37,411 nucleotides of DNA from Coriobacteriia bacterium (GTDB lineage Bacteria; Actinomycetota; Coriobacteriia; WRKU01; WQUG01). Positions 16,343-24,136 of the stretch are shown piece by piece (the first letter of the stretch is position 1; each line of letters opens with the position of its first letter). Location: contig WQYT01000010.1 of the NCBI GenBank assembly GCA_009781115.1, forward strand, positions 1-37,411, given 5' to 3'. Below the pieces are notes generated by a model. That model made no database searches. It saw only the letters and a program-made list of their open reading frames with translations, and was not told the origin of the DNA. A program made the position numbers and the translations under genes.

Positions 16343-16902
16343 AGCGGGCGTGACCCCATCAGGCCCAGCCTGGCCAGACGCTGCGCCAGGCCATAGGCAA
16401 GCACGCCCCCGACGCCGCCCGAGAGCGCCGCGGCCGCAAGCGACAGCATCAAAGGCAGCCCGGGCAGGCGAAACAGCGCCACATTAACCGCATAGGTACC
16501 GACCACATTAGTCGCGATACCCGCAAGAAAGCAGCCGGGCAGAGTCCAGGTACGCGCGCGCAGGATCAGCGCCAGCACATCGACGCTGAGGCCCGGCAGC
16601 GTGTAGGTAAGCAGACTGAGGGCGCCCTGGGACCCCGGCAGCCCCGTCACAAACACCACGACAGCCTGAAGCAGGGCGATCAGCGTCGCTGCCCCCGGCT
16701 TGCGCACGATCGCAGCCCCCAGAACCAAAAACAGCATGTAGAGGCCGCCTGCGACCGCGCCGCCCGGGATAAACAACGCCGCCGTAACGGTATGCACCAA
16801 AGGGACCACCACCACTTTTACGGCAAGCCCCAAAGCGGCCATCACGGCGCAGACCGTCCAATCAGACAGCGTAAAGCGAGGATGTGATCTAGAGCGCGAC
16901 AC
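16339..16902 (-). CDS. ECF transporter substrate-binding (S) component, YkoE-like
   Basis: The 187-aa protein is very hydrophobic, with about six membrane segments, the size of an ECF S component. The stretches FIPGGAVAGGLYMLFLVLGAAIVRKPGAATL and the following helix pattern resemble YkoE, the S component for hydroxymethylpyrimidine/thiamin. No thiamin genes lie nearby, so the substrate is open. The best start is GTG 16902, with AAGG 6 nt upstream, inside the 3' end of the preceding lipoprotein gene; a TTG at 16935 is less likely. The stop overlaps the next gene (ATGA). Confidence 0.75.
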   Translation of the reverse strand: MSRSRSHPRFTLSDWTVCAVMAALGLAVKVVVVPLVHTVTAALFIPGGAVAGGLYMLFLVLGAAIVRKPGAATLIALLQAVVVFVTGLPGSQGALSLLTYTLPGLSVDVLALILRARTWTLPGCFLAGIATNVVGTYAVNVALFRLPGLPLMLSLAAAALSGGVGGVLAYGLAQRLARLGLMGSRPL

Positions 16903-17830
16903 TCTCAACCTTACTCGGCAGCTTGCCGTAGCCAACGACGAGCATCTTGAGCGTGGCCCCCGCTGAGGCCTTTATTGGCACAATCAGCTTTGGCTGATAG
17001 TAGCTCGTGCTGGGGTTGTAGAGCTTAGAGGCCATGGTTGGCTCAGAGCCGTCAAGCGTGTAGTAGATCTGCACGCTGTCCATCGAATCGTGATACAGCG
17101 TTACGGTTCGCGCCGTGGCGCTTTTTGCAACGTCGTACTGAGGCGGAGCCCACAGCTCAAGCGGCCCGGCTGCCACGGTGATACTTTCCACATCCTGAAC
17201 CGATACGACCGAGTTCGTATCGGTCAGTGAGCCCTGCCCGACAAAATTGCGGAGCTTGGTCGATGCGCCGGCGTCGCCTGACTCGCCCCAGCTCCAGGCC
17301 AGAAGCGCGTCAACAGAGGCCGCGCCCGCCGCAGAGTTCGTCTTGAGCTGAGGATAGGTCTGGCGCGGCTTCGATAACTGGTCGGGCGTAAAGCGCGCCA
17401 GATAGCCGTCGCGTCCCGTGATCGTGACAACGCCGGCGTCGCTCTTGATGCCGACGGCCTTAAGAAGCGCAGCGATGCTTACGCCCTCGGCTGTAAAACT
17501 CTTCGCCGTTGGCCAGGCATTGCGCACAGAAAACGTCTCTTTGAGCGGGCTTCCCGCCAACTCCTTAAGCTGAGAGAGGCTTAAATCCGCCGGCGTCGTA
17601 ATGCCCGGGCCAGAGACCTTCAGTATCGGCGCATCCCCGGAGCCCTTGGGCAGAGCGGAAGCCTGCGCGGAAGAAGCCGCATTTTTGCCCGTGTCTGTCG
17701 TCTTCGCGCCCTGCTTTGTGCCGCCTGAGCAGGCCGTCAGGCAGGCTGAAGCCACAAGTAGCAAGGCCACCAGCAAACAGCTTGTCCGCAGACGGGTACT
17801 TCCTGACGCGTTCTTATTCTGTGTAATCAT
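16889..17830 (-). CDS. Lipoprotein with sulfite-oxidase-fold-like and chitobiase/Fn3-associated domains
   Basis: The 313-aa protein has a lipoprotein signal (LVASACLTAC, Cys near residue 34). Residues about 70-220 carry the locus module: LSLSQLKEL, RNAWPTAKSFTAEGVSIAALLKAVG, TGRDGYLARF, DALLAWSW and a FVGQGSL segment. Residues about 245-310 hold a YYTLDGSEPTMASKLYNPS repeat, typical of the chitobiase C-terminal/Fn3-associated family. It overlaps the upstream lipoprotein gene by 17 nt and the S component downstream. Likely a surface capture protein of the transporter. Confidence 0.72.
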   Translation of the reverse strand: MITQNKNASGSTRLRTSCLLVALLLVASACLTACSGGTKQGAKTTDTGKNAASSAQASALPKGSGDAPILKVSGPGITTPADLSLSQLKELAGSPLKETFSVRNAWPTAKSFTAEGVSIAALLKAVGIKSDAGVVTITGRDGYLARFTPDQLSKPRQTYPQLKTNSAAGAASVDALLAWSWGESGDAGASTKLRNFVGQGSLTDTNSVVSVQDVESITVAAGPLELWAPPQYDVAKSATARTVTLYHDSMDSVQIYYTLDGSEPTMASKLYNPSTSYYQPKLIVPIKASAGATLKMLVVGYGKLPSKVESVAL

Positions 17831-19061
17831 AACTCACCTCACGAATATCAAGCAGGTTGGAAATTTTTGCGCTCGCGGCTAAACCCGGACCAAAAGAAAG
17901 TCCATACGGGGGACCCTGAGTGGTCAGAAAGACCTGATTCAGCTCACTGCCCAAAAGAAAATACGGGGTCCCATCGATATCTTCCAACACGAACTTCTTG
18001 TGCGCTATATCGGTCACGCCGACCTCCTTCAGCACCGCGTCAAGCGCAATGCTTTTTGCCGCGGCAGCGCCTGTGCCCGCGGCAGCGCCTGCGCCTGTGC
18101 CTGCGGCAGGGCCTGCGGCGGGAAGATACTTCGCCAGCTGCCCGGGAAAGATCATCGCGTCGGCGTCAGTCGAGCACCAGGCGATGTTTTTAACCCCGAA
18201 TGCCGGATCGATCGTCGGCGCCACATTGATCGGTGCGTCCTTGCCGGTGGTCTTGATGTAGTAGTCTTTCATGACCGCGCGCAGCGACTCGTTGCGCAGA
18301 TAGCCATCGCTTGACTTCATCGTGAAAAACGACTTCCAGTTGACCGCGTCAAGCAACGGCCAGACCTCCTGAAGATTGACCGCTTCATCCTTCTCGCCAA
18401 AATAGGGATAGCTGATGGGCTTGACGTCATGCGTCAGATTTGAAAACACCCAGACCGTCTTTATGTCCTTTTTCTGCTCCTGCTGGTAGAGCACGATTTT
18501 GTTCACCATCTTGACCCAGTACGGTCCGCGCTGGCCCTGAACGGTAAGCCAGATTGGCGCGACGGCGCGGTCGAGCTTCTTTTTGCCGTTGACCTTGACC
18601 GCCAAAAGCAGCTGATCGGGCTTGGTCTCTTTGATGATATCGCGCGAAAGAAGCGTGTAGTAGCCGTCTGAGCCGCCCACGCTGACCTGCGCGTAGTCAT
18701 CCAGGTTGGCCCCGACCTGCGCCAGGACATCTTTGAGCGCAGGGCCGTCCATCTGATAGCTCTCGCGCTTACCGGTCGAGCGGAGATAGGACGCATCCAG
18801 GTGGTGCTGCGGCAAACTGCGCAACGTGCCGACCGAAATCGTCTTGACGCTGCCATCAGGAAACTCGACGCTGAGCGTCTGCTTGTCATAGGCGGCCTGC
18901 GTTTGCGGCAGAGAGCAGCCCGCAAGCAGCGCTGCGCTCAGCACGAGAGCCAGAGCCAGAGCCAGACCGAGCGCGGGGCGCCAGCGCGGCAGCGCGCGGG
19001 GGCACGACAGCGCGCGAGAACGGGAGTAGGCGCAAAGACAGGAGTAGGCGCGCATCGTCAT
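17814..19061 (-). CDS. Lipoprotein with two sulfite-oxidase-fold-like domains
   Basis: The 415-aa protein has a hydrophobic leader ending in LLAGC, a lipobox; the Arg/Cys-rich first 30 residues make an alternative start at the second ATG (19055) possible. The first domain (about 60-190) ends with APIWLTVQGQRGPYWVKM, a close match to the C-terminal strand pattern of the molybdopterin-oxidoreductase fold. A second similar domain spans about 225-410 (KSFFTMKSSDGYLR, then QGPPYGLSFG) with an Ala/Gly-rich insert encoded by short GC-rich repeats near 18060-18120. No chitobiase-type repeat is present, unlike its neighbours. ATG overlaps the upstream stop (TAATG). Confidence 0.72.
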   Translation of the reverse strand: MTMRAYSCLCAYSRSRALSCPRALPRWRPALGLALALALVLSAALLAGCSLPQTQAAYDKQTLSVEFPDGSVKTISVGTLRSLPQHHLDASYLRSTGKRESYQMDGPALKDVLAQVGANLDDYAQVSVGGSDGYYTLLSRDIIKETKPDQLLLAVKVNGKKKLDRAVAPIWLTVQGQRGPYWVKMVNKIVLYQQEQKKDIKTVWVFSNLTHDVKPISYPYFGEKDEAVNLQEVWPLLDAVNWKSFFTMKSSDGYLRNESLRAVMKDYYIKTTGKDAPINVAPTIDPAFGVKNIAWCSTDADAMIFPGQLAKYLPAAGPAAGTGAGAAAGTGAAAAKSIALDAVLKEVGVTDIAHKKFVLEDIDGTPYFLLGSELNQVFLTTQGPPYGLSFGPGLAASAKISNLLDIREVSYDYTE

Positions 19062-19948
19062 TACCTCACTTTCACCTGAAAGGTCGCAACCGCAGAGGGC
19101 TGTTTGCCAAAACCAAGGGCGATCGCCTTGATGGTCGTATCTGCGCTGACCGGAATCGGCTTATTGAGTTCCGGCTGATAGGTGCTGGGGTTATAGAGCT
19201 TTGAGTCAAGCGTTGGCGTGGCGCCGTCAAGCGTGTAGTAAATCTTTACCAGACCCGCTGAGGGATGCGTCAGTTTTACGACGTCCCCAGGCGCGACAAC
19301 ACCCGAAGGCGGGAACATGCCGGGCGACTCCCAGGTCTCCTCCTTATCTGAAAGGACAATCTTAACTACGTTTTCAACAAAGGCAGGATTGGTTGCCTCG
19401 CTGGCCGTAAGCTGCCCAAACACCAGCGTCAGACTGCTTTGCGGCTTCATGTCTGAGAGCGCGGTCGCGTCCGCGGCGTAACGGTACGCCAGGATTGGCT
19501 TGACGCGCACCGGCGCGCCGGCGCTCGCAAACGAGTAGCGGGGCTCGGTCAGCTGCTGATACGTCAGCGCGGCGCTGTAGCCATCGCGCGAGACAAAGGT
19601 GATGGTCTTCGGGCTTACCTGAAGGCTGGACAGCAGGCTTTCAACTGAAATGCCGCCCGCCGCGTACTGCTTGTGCGAGGGCCAGTTATTTACCGCCGTA
19701 TACAAGCCCTTCGCCTGATCAATACTGTTCAGATCAGGGACTGAGAGAGTCTTTGAGACGCCCATCCCTTCAACTTTCAGGCTGAGGGACGCGGGCATCC
19801 GGGCGCCAGCGTCACAAGTAGACAGCACCGACGGTAAGGCGACAAGGACCAGGGCGATTAACGCAAATATCAGGACGCGGATCCAGGTGGGAGTTCTGGC
19901 GGTATTGCCAGCGGTATCTCTGTCGTCAGCTCTGACCTCCGGCTTCAT
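19061..19948 (-). CDS. Membrane-anchored sulfite-oxidase-fold-like protein with chitobiase/Fn3-associated repeat
   Basis: The 295-aa protein has a short charged N-tail, one membrane helix (VLIFALIALVLVALPSVL) and an outer part. Residues about 58-210 form the locus module: LSVPDLNSI, NNWPSHKQYAAGGISVESLLSSL, SRDGYSAALTYQQL, RYSFASAG, VKPILAYRY and VFGQLTASEATN. Residues 225-295 carry YYTLDGATPTLDSKLYNPST and the typical ADTTIKAIALGFGKQPS end. ATG overlaps the preceding stop by 4 nt. Confidence 0.72.
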   Translation of the reverse strand: MKPEVRADDRDTAGNTARTPTWIRVLIFALIALVLVALPSVLSTCDAGARMPASLSLKVEGMGVSKTLSVPDLNSIDQAKGLYTAVNNWPSHKQYAAGGISVESLLSSLQVSPKTITFVSRDGYSAALTYQQLTEPRYSFASAGAPVRVKPILAYRYAADATALSDMKPQSSLTLVFGQLTASEATNPAFVENVVKIVLSDKEETWESPGMFPPSGVVAPGDVVKLTHPSAGLVKIYYTLDGATPTLDSKLYNPSTYQPELNKPIPVSADTTIKAIALGFGKQPSAVATFQVKVR

Positions 19949-22182
19949 GACGCCGACTCCGCTTTTGCCTGCGGGTCGCCCGCTTTTGCCTGCGGGTCGC
20001 CCGCACCTGTCTGCGGGCCGCCTGCGCCTGCGCCTGCCTGCGGGCCAAAGCGCTTGTTAATCTCGCGCACGGCAAAAATCTTTCCGGAAACCGCTCCGCT
20101 TGCTATCGCGAGTATCGCCAGCACGATCAGGGCCCCCCACGGGACTCCCAGCACCTGAGGCGCCTTTTTCCCAAAGACCGCCGCGCCCAATTTCGCGGCG
20201 CTCTCCAGAGGTGTCGCCGGACCGCTGTCAGCAGGCGCAGCGACGCCCGTGCTCTCGGTCGAGGGCTCGCCGGTGGTCCCCGGTGCAGGGGCCGCAGATC
20301 CGCCGCTTGAACCGGCGGCAGCCGCGCCCGCAAGATCGGCCGCATTAGTTGAAAAGATGAAAGTGCTGACCGCGCTGGGCAGGCTGCCGCGCCCGATGAC
20401 GATGGCCTTGATGGTCGTCTTGCCGCTGCGGGTGATCTGTGGCTGTACGTCAGCCGGACCGCCGCTCTGCTTCCAGGCGCTGACGTTATAGACCTGCGAC
20501 AACTCGGAAGGCGTCGAGCCATCGGTGGTGTAATAGACCTTTGCCCGCCCAATGCCCGGAGGCAGCAAAAACGTGATCTTGTCGCCCACTTTCACGAGCC
20601 CGGGGTTGGCCGGAGTGGTCTTGGTCACCGCAGCCTGCGCCGTAGCGTCGGCCTTGCGTATCGTGATCGTGCCCCCGCTGGCCATGTTCTGGACAAAGCT
20701 GTCATAGTTTTGTTCATTGGGCTGGCGCTGCCCGATGGCAAGCGTACCGTTGTTGTAGCTTAAGATGATGGACGCCGGTATCGCTGTCCAGCCAGCGCGC
20801 GACGCGGCATTGCCCGCGGCCCCACCGGCAGTCCCCTCGGCGCCATGAGGAAAGTAGTAGCGGCCAGAAGTCATGTCCTGATAGGTGAGATTGGTCGCAA
20901 AGCCATCGCTTGACGTAAAGGTGATGAGCTCATGGGCGCGCGGCGTCTGCCTGCCTGCCTTCCTGAAAAGGCCGAGCACGGTCGGCCCCGTCCCGGAAAG
21001 TGATTTCACCGACGGAAAGGTGTTGTAGGCCGAGTAGTGATAGGTCCGGGAGCCCTCCGCGCGCGCAACTGCCGCCAGATCGTTTGCGCTGAAGCCCTTA
21101 CGCGTGCCTGTGCGCTCATCGGCTATCGTCAGCACCGTCTTGCCCGTGCTTTTTGAGCTGCCGCCCGAGCCGCCGCCGCCACTGCCGCCTCCTCCTGAGC
21201 CGCCGCCTCCGCCGGAGCCGCCGCCGCCCGCGTTGCCGCCGCCTCCCGAGCCGCCGCCTCCGGAGCCTCCTCCCCCGCCGCCGCCCGAGCCGCCGCCCCC
21301 GTCGGACTGCCCCACCTTATAGGTAAAGCTTGTCACCGCAGAGTTCAGGCCGCCGCGCCCCGTCACAATTGTCTTGATTGTGATCGTCCCTGCGCTGTCC
21401 AGGGACAGCGCGAAGGCGGAAGGATCAACCCAGTTGGAGTAGTTGTAGTACGCCGAGGTGGCCGTCGGCGTCGAGCCGTCAGTCGTGTAGCAGACCTTAG
21501 CCTTGCCGTCTGCCGCCGGTACGGCGAACGTGAGCTTTGTGCCAACCGGCACGCTTTGCCCGCTGGGGATGCTGGCCGTCGTTACCGGCTCCCAGGCGCT
21601 CGCCAGTTTATTTGTCAGGATCAGGCTCCCCCCGTAGAGAAAGCGGGTAAAGGAGTCGTAGTTCTGATCGTTGGGTCCGAGCTGCCCAAAGTAGAGCTTA
21701 CCCGCGTCAGGCGACGGTATGCCCGAAAAGTCAATGATCGGATCAACTTTGGTCCGGCCCGCCTGTGTCTTGCCGTCCGGAAAACAGTAGCGCGCGTCAA
21801 CAAACAGGTCCTTCCAGGTAAAAGTCGATATAAAGCCGTCGTTTCCGACCAGCTGGATCAGACGCGTGTTCGTTGCCGTTGCCACGCCCACCTGGGCAAA
21901 AAGCGTGCTCAGCTTGATGCCCGTCACGTCAGGCGACCACTTAAAAGTCGGGTAGGTGTTGTAGGCCGAGTACGACTGCGTGACCCCCGAACTTGTCAGA
22001 AGCGCGTCGAGCTGCGACTCGGTAAGCTGGACTGTCTGCGCCGGCGATACGGTCTGATTGACAACGGTGAACGCAATGGCGTCAGAGGCGGCAGTCGGGG
22101 CGCTCAAAACACCGCACTGCGCTATAAAAAACGCCATGAGGACAAGTCCAGCCAACAGACGCTTCAGATCGATATGTCTCAT
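19945..22182 (-). CDS. Large surface protein: two module pairs joined by a Gly/Ser linker, C-terminal membrane anchor
   Basis: The 745-aa protein opens the operon (ATG 22182, GGAAAGGA ribosome site). A signal peptide covers about residues 1-33. Each half has a sulfite-oxidase-fold-like module (YSAYNTYPTFKW, GNDGFISTF, RYCFPDG, FGQLGPNDQNYDSF; then YSAYNTFPSVKS, SSDGFATNL, RYYFPHG, IGQRQPNEQNYDSF) and a chitobiase/Fn3-associated repeat (YTTDGSTPT, YTTDGSTPS). A linker of about 50 residues, almost pure Gly/Ser (near 21150-21300), separates them. A membrane helix (WGALIVLAILAIASGAV) and a short tail with AGDPQAK repeats end the protein. It is the most elaborate candidate for displaying the capture domains at the cell surface. 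Confidence 0.75.
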   Translation of the reverse strand: MRHIDLKRLLAGLVLMAFFIAQCGVLSAPTAASDAIAFTVVNQTVSPAQTVQLTESQLDALLTSSGVTQSYSAYNTYPTFKWSPDVTGIKLSTLFAQVGVATATNTRLIQLVGNDGFISTFTWKDLFVDARYCFPDGKTQAGRTKVDPIIDFSGIPSPDAGKLYFGQLGPNDQNYDSFTRFLYGGSLILTNKLASAWEPVTTASIPSGQSVPVGTKLTFAVPAADGKAKVCYTTDGSTPTATSAYYNYSNWVDPSAFALSLDSAGTITIKTIVTGRGGLNSAVTSFTYKVGQSDGGGGSGGGGGGGSGGGGSGGGGNAGGGGSGGGGGSGGGGSGGGGSGGSSKSTGKTVLTIADERTGTRKGFSANDLAAVARAEGSRTYHYSAYNTFPSVKSLSGTGPTVLGLFRKAGRQTPRAHELITFTSSDGFATNLTYQDMTSGRYYFPHGAEGTAGGAAGNAASRAGWTAIPASIILSYNNGTLAIGQRQPNEQNYDSFVQNMASGGTITIRKADATAQAAVTKTTPANPGLVKVGDKITFLLPPGIGRAKVYYTTDGSTPSELSQVYNVSAWKQSGGPADVQPQITRSGKTTIKAIVIGRGSLPSAVSTFIFSTNAADLAGAAAAGSSGGSAAPAPGTTGEPSTESTGVAAPADSGPATPLESAAKLGAAVFGKKAPQVLGVPWGALIVLAILAIASGAVSGKIFAVREINKRFGPQAGAGAGGPQTGAGDPQAKAGDPQAKAESAS

Positions 22183-22199
22183 AGTCTTTCCTTTCCACC

Positions 22200-22278
22200 G
22201 GGAGGATCCGCTGTTTCCCGCTGATCCCTATCGCCCCAGAAGACCTGGCGTCAACATGACTGCGGTAGTCTTCAGGGG
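22200..22278 (-). promoter_or_regulatory. Structured 5' leader, copy 2 (candidate riboswitch or protein-binding RNA)
   Basis: On the minus strand, 22234 to 22200 reads GCGATAGGG, a hairpin with loop GGGAAAC, then CCTCCC, ending 17 nt before the ATG of the 745-aa gene. It matches copy 1 without gaps. Just upstream is a longer stem, 22234-22244 with 22268-22278 (11 bp, one mismatch), enclosing a small GTCA/TGAC hairpin. The upstream stems of the two copies differ in sequence and size, as variable stems of a conserved RNA often do. Confidence 0.55.
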
Positions 22279-22346
22279 TCGGAGCGACTGTAAGTTTCAA
22301 GGCGGCGCGTACTATCAGGATTGTCTATGAGAGCGCAGCCCTACTC

Positions 22347-22352
22347 ATTATA
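22347..22352 (-). promoter_or_regulatory. Perfect -10 box (TATAAT) of the surface-protein/ECF operon
   Basis: The minus strand reads TATAAT from 22352 to 22347, which would give a start near 22340 and a leader of about 158 nt before ATG 22182. As for copy 1, no consensus -35 is visible at the right distance. Confidence 0.5.
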
Positions 22353-22399
22353 AGGGCTCTGACCCGCTGCGCGCAGAAGAGATTGGGTTGACGGCGCCG

Positions 22400-23410
22400 C
22401 TAATGAGCCGAGGGTATGACGCACGAGTCTATAAGATTACCGCTTATATCGAATGTTTTGAGCGTGACCGAAGCGCTGTCGCTGCTCAGACGTGTGATGA
22501 CCGGACCCGCTTCGACCAGGGCCGCAAGACCAGGCCGGTGCGTATCAACCGGCGTATAGACCTTTGCGCTCGCGTTGCCCATCACCTGCGTGATACCGGT
22601 TGCGGGATCGGTATAGCGCGCATAGCTGTGCTCGTGCCCACAGAGAATAAGCGTCGCCTGCTTAAAATAACTCCCATAGTTCTTCATCATGCTGCGCGCG
22701 CGCGTCGCGTTTTTTGGATCGTTGGTGAGCGGAAACAGCGGATGATGCATGACGAAAATAAGGTTGCGGCCCGCGCGACGGGCCAGGGCTTGCGTAAGAA
22801 ACTGCTGGGTGCTCCTGATCTGATCCTCGTCAAGGCTGCCCAACAGGTTACTGTCAAGCAGTACGACTTCTGTGTGCGCCAGGCTGACCAGGGCGGGCGT
22901 CTGCTTTGCAAACAGATTCAGAGCGGGCGGATCGGGCGTATGGTTGCCCGGAACTACGGCAACCTGTTTGTCCGGCGCCACATTTGCGGGGAACTGACCG
23001 GCAAAAGCCTGCCACTGTTGCTTGTTATCCTGGTCATTGACCAGATCGCCCGCTATGACAATGAGATCGCGGGAGGTGATCCCGGAGAGCAGCGGCCCAA
23101 AGACAACGCCGTCCGGGCCGCTGTCCTGCGTATCGCCCAGAAAAACGAGCGAATCGCTGCCCTCTGTGGGGGCGCCAAAACTCAGACGCTGGCCAATGAG
23201 GGCAGAGGAGGGCTGGCCGGGAGTTGCCGTGCTGGTAGTCGCAGACGTCGCGGGCGTTTCAGACGCGCCGGAGCCGCCCGCGCGCCCGGCAGCGCCGGCG
23301 CATGCGCCCAGCCCAAAGGCCAACGTCGCTGCCAGAACCAGCGCGAGCGCCGCGCGGGGCGCCCGAAAGGGCGCGCGGCGGGCGCAGTGGCGAGTCCTCA
23401 GCCGTGACAT
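22400..23410 (-). CDS. Lipoprotein calcineurin-like metallophosphoesterase
   Basis: The 336-aa protein has a lipoprotein leader (LAFGLGAC) and a Gly/Ser/Thr-rich spacer. The metal-binding motifs of calcineurin-like phosphoesterases are in order: FLGDTQD, AGDLVNDQ, PGNHTPD, FVMHHPLF and CGHEHSYARY. The enzyme would act outside the membrane on a phosphomonoester or phosphodiester. Its start overlaps the small upstream gene by 13 nt, implying co-expression. It is followed by the promoter of the surface-protein operon, so it is probably a separate transcription unit, but a link to that system is possible. Confidence 0.82.
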   Translation of the reverse strand: MSRLRTRHCARRAPFRAPRAALALVLAATLAFGLGACAGAAGRAGGSGASETPATSATTSTATPGQPSSALIGQRLSFGAPTEGSDSLVFLGDTQDSGPDGVVFGPLLSGITSRDLIVIAGDLVNDQDNKQQWQAFAGQFPANVAPDKQVAVVPGNHTPDPPALNLFAKQTPALVSLAHTEVVLLDSNLLGSLDEDQIRSTQQFLTQALARRAGRNLIFVMHHPLFPLTNDPKNATRARSMMKNYGSYFKQATLILCGHEHSYARYTDPATGITQVMGNASAKVYTPVDTHRPGLAALVEAGPVITRLSSDSASVTLKTFDISGNLIDSCVIPSAH

Positions 23411-23598
23411 CCGGCCACCAGCGCATCCCTACCGCTGCCGCAGCGCGCGCCAGAAACAGGGCAGACGCGATTATAGCCAGCGTTTTGATGGGAGCGATAC
23501 GCGCTGAACACAAGCAGCCCCGCCACCACCACTGCAATGGCGAGGAGGCTGATGATTATCAGCCGCAGACGTTTGTTATGAAGCCGAGGTACTGACAT
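23398..23598 (-). CDS. Small membrane protein, unknown function
   Basis: The 66-aa product from ATG 23598 has a basic N-terminus (RLHNKRLR), one membrane helix (LIIISLLAIAVVVAGLLVF) and a Cys-containing tail (NRVCPVSGARCGSG). It overlaps the phosphoesterase gene start. A TATACT at 23629-23624 with TTCTTG 17 nt upstream is a plausible promoter. No family recognised; the tail partly reads through the signal region of the next gene, so the true 3' extent of a functional product is uncertain. Confidence 0.45.
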   Translation of the reverse strand: MSVPRLHNKRLRLIIISLLAIAVVVAGLLVFSAYRSHQNAGYNRVCPVSGARCGSGRDALVAGCHG

Positions 23599-23636
23599 CA
23601 GAGGAGTCCATGTTCTCAAAGACAGTATATACCAGT

Positions 23637-23642
23637 TATAAT
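23637..23642 (+). promoter_or_regulatory. Putative -10 box (TATAAT) of the DUF4405-like gene
   Basis: TATAAT at 23637-23642 lies 39 nt before the TTG start at 23681. It faces the minus-strand TATACT at 23624-23629, giving a divergent promoter pair. The -35 is weak. Confidence 0.45.
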
Positions 23643-23680
23643 AACGCAAGAAGAATAGCTCACGTTTCGAGGGGGCCTTT

Positions 23681-24103
23681 TTGTCTAAACGTTTACTTCT
23701 TGCTCTTGATCTGGTCCTGCTGGTAATGCTGGGGCTGATGGCAGGCTACCAACTTGTCAGCGCCGCCTATCATGAACTGGCGGGCATCGTCCTCTGTGGA
23801 CTCTTTATTCTGCACTTCGCGCTTCACAGCGCCTGGATTTCTGCAAAGTTGCGGCGATTTGGCCTTGAGACGCCCCTGGTCAAAGGACGCTGGCTGCTTG
23901 ACGGCGCGCTGCTTTTTGTGGTGCTGTCCCTGGGCGTCAGCGGCATTTTGATATCGCGCACCTTGCGCCTGTGGACCGTCCGCCCTGTCCCACTCTGGGT
24001 CGTCGGCGCGCACCACGCACTCGGCTTCCTGCTTGTTGGCCTGGCCGTCATCCACCTGCTCCTCTGCGCCCCCCAACTAAAGCGAATGCTCCACAGAGCC
24101 TAA
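23681..24103 (+). CDS. DUF4405-like four-helix membrane protein (candidate b-type cytochrome)
   Basis: The 140-aa protein has about four membrane segments. Histidines are placed as in small haem-b membrane proteins: HELAGIVLCGLFILHFALH in helix 2 and AHHALGFLLVGLAVIHLLL in helix 4. The start is TTG 681 with GAGGGGG 7 nt upstream. The DUF4405 family is often found with redox complexes, and its role is unknown. It stands alone here, ending before the nested inverted repeat next to selC. Confidence 0.68.
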   Translation: MSKRLLLALDLVLLVMLGLMAGYQLVSAAYHELAGIVLCGLFILHFALHSAWISAKLRRFGLETPLVKGRWLLDGALLFVVLSLGVSGILISRTLRLWTVRPVPLWVVGAHHALGFLLVGLAVIHLLLCAPQLKRMLHRA

Positions 24104-24136
24104 GCTTCACGGGAGAGTACGGCGAAGGGATTATTT

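Noticed and set aside
21104-21322. Proline-rich plus-strand open frame
   Set aside because: It is the reverse shadow of the Gly/Ser linker in the 745-aa protein.
12636-22234. Known Moco, c-di-GMP, TPP or FMN riboswitch
   Set aside because: I could not match the conserved cores of these classes to the shared leader; needs a covariance search.
23398-23410. UGA read as selenocysteine in the small membrane protein
   Set aside because: The downstream frame overlaps the phosphoesterase leader and shows no conserved pattern or SECIS.
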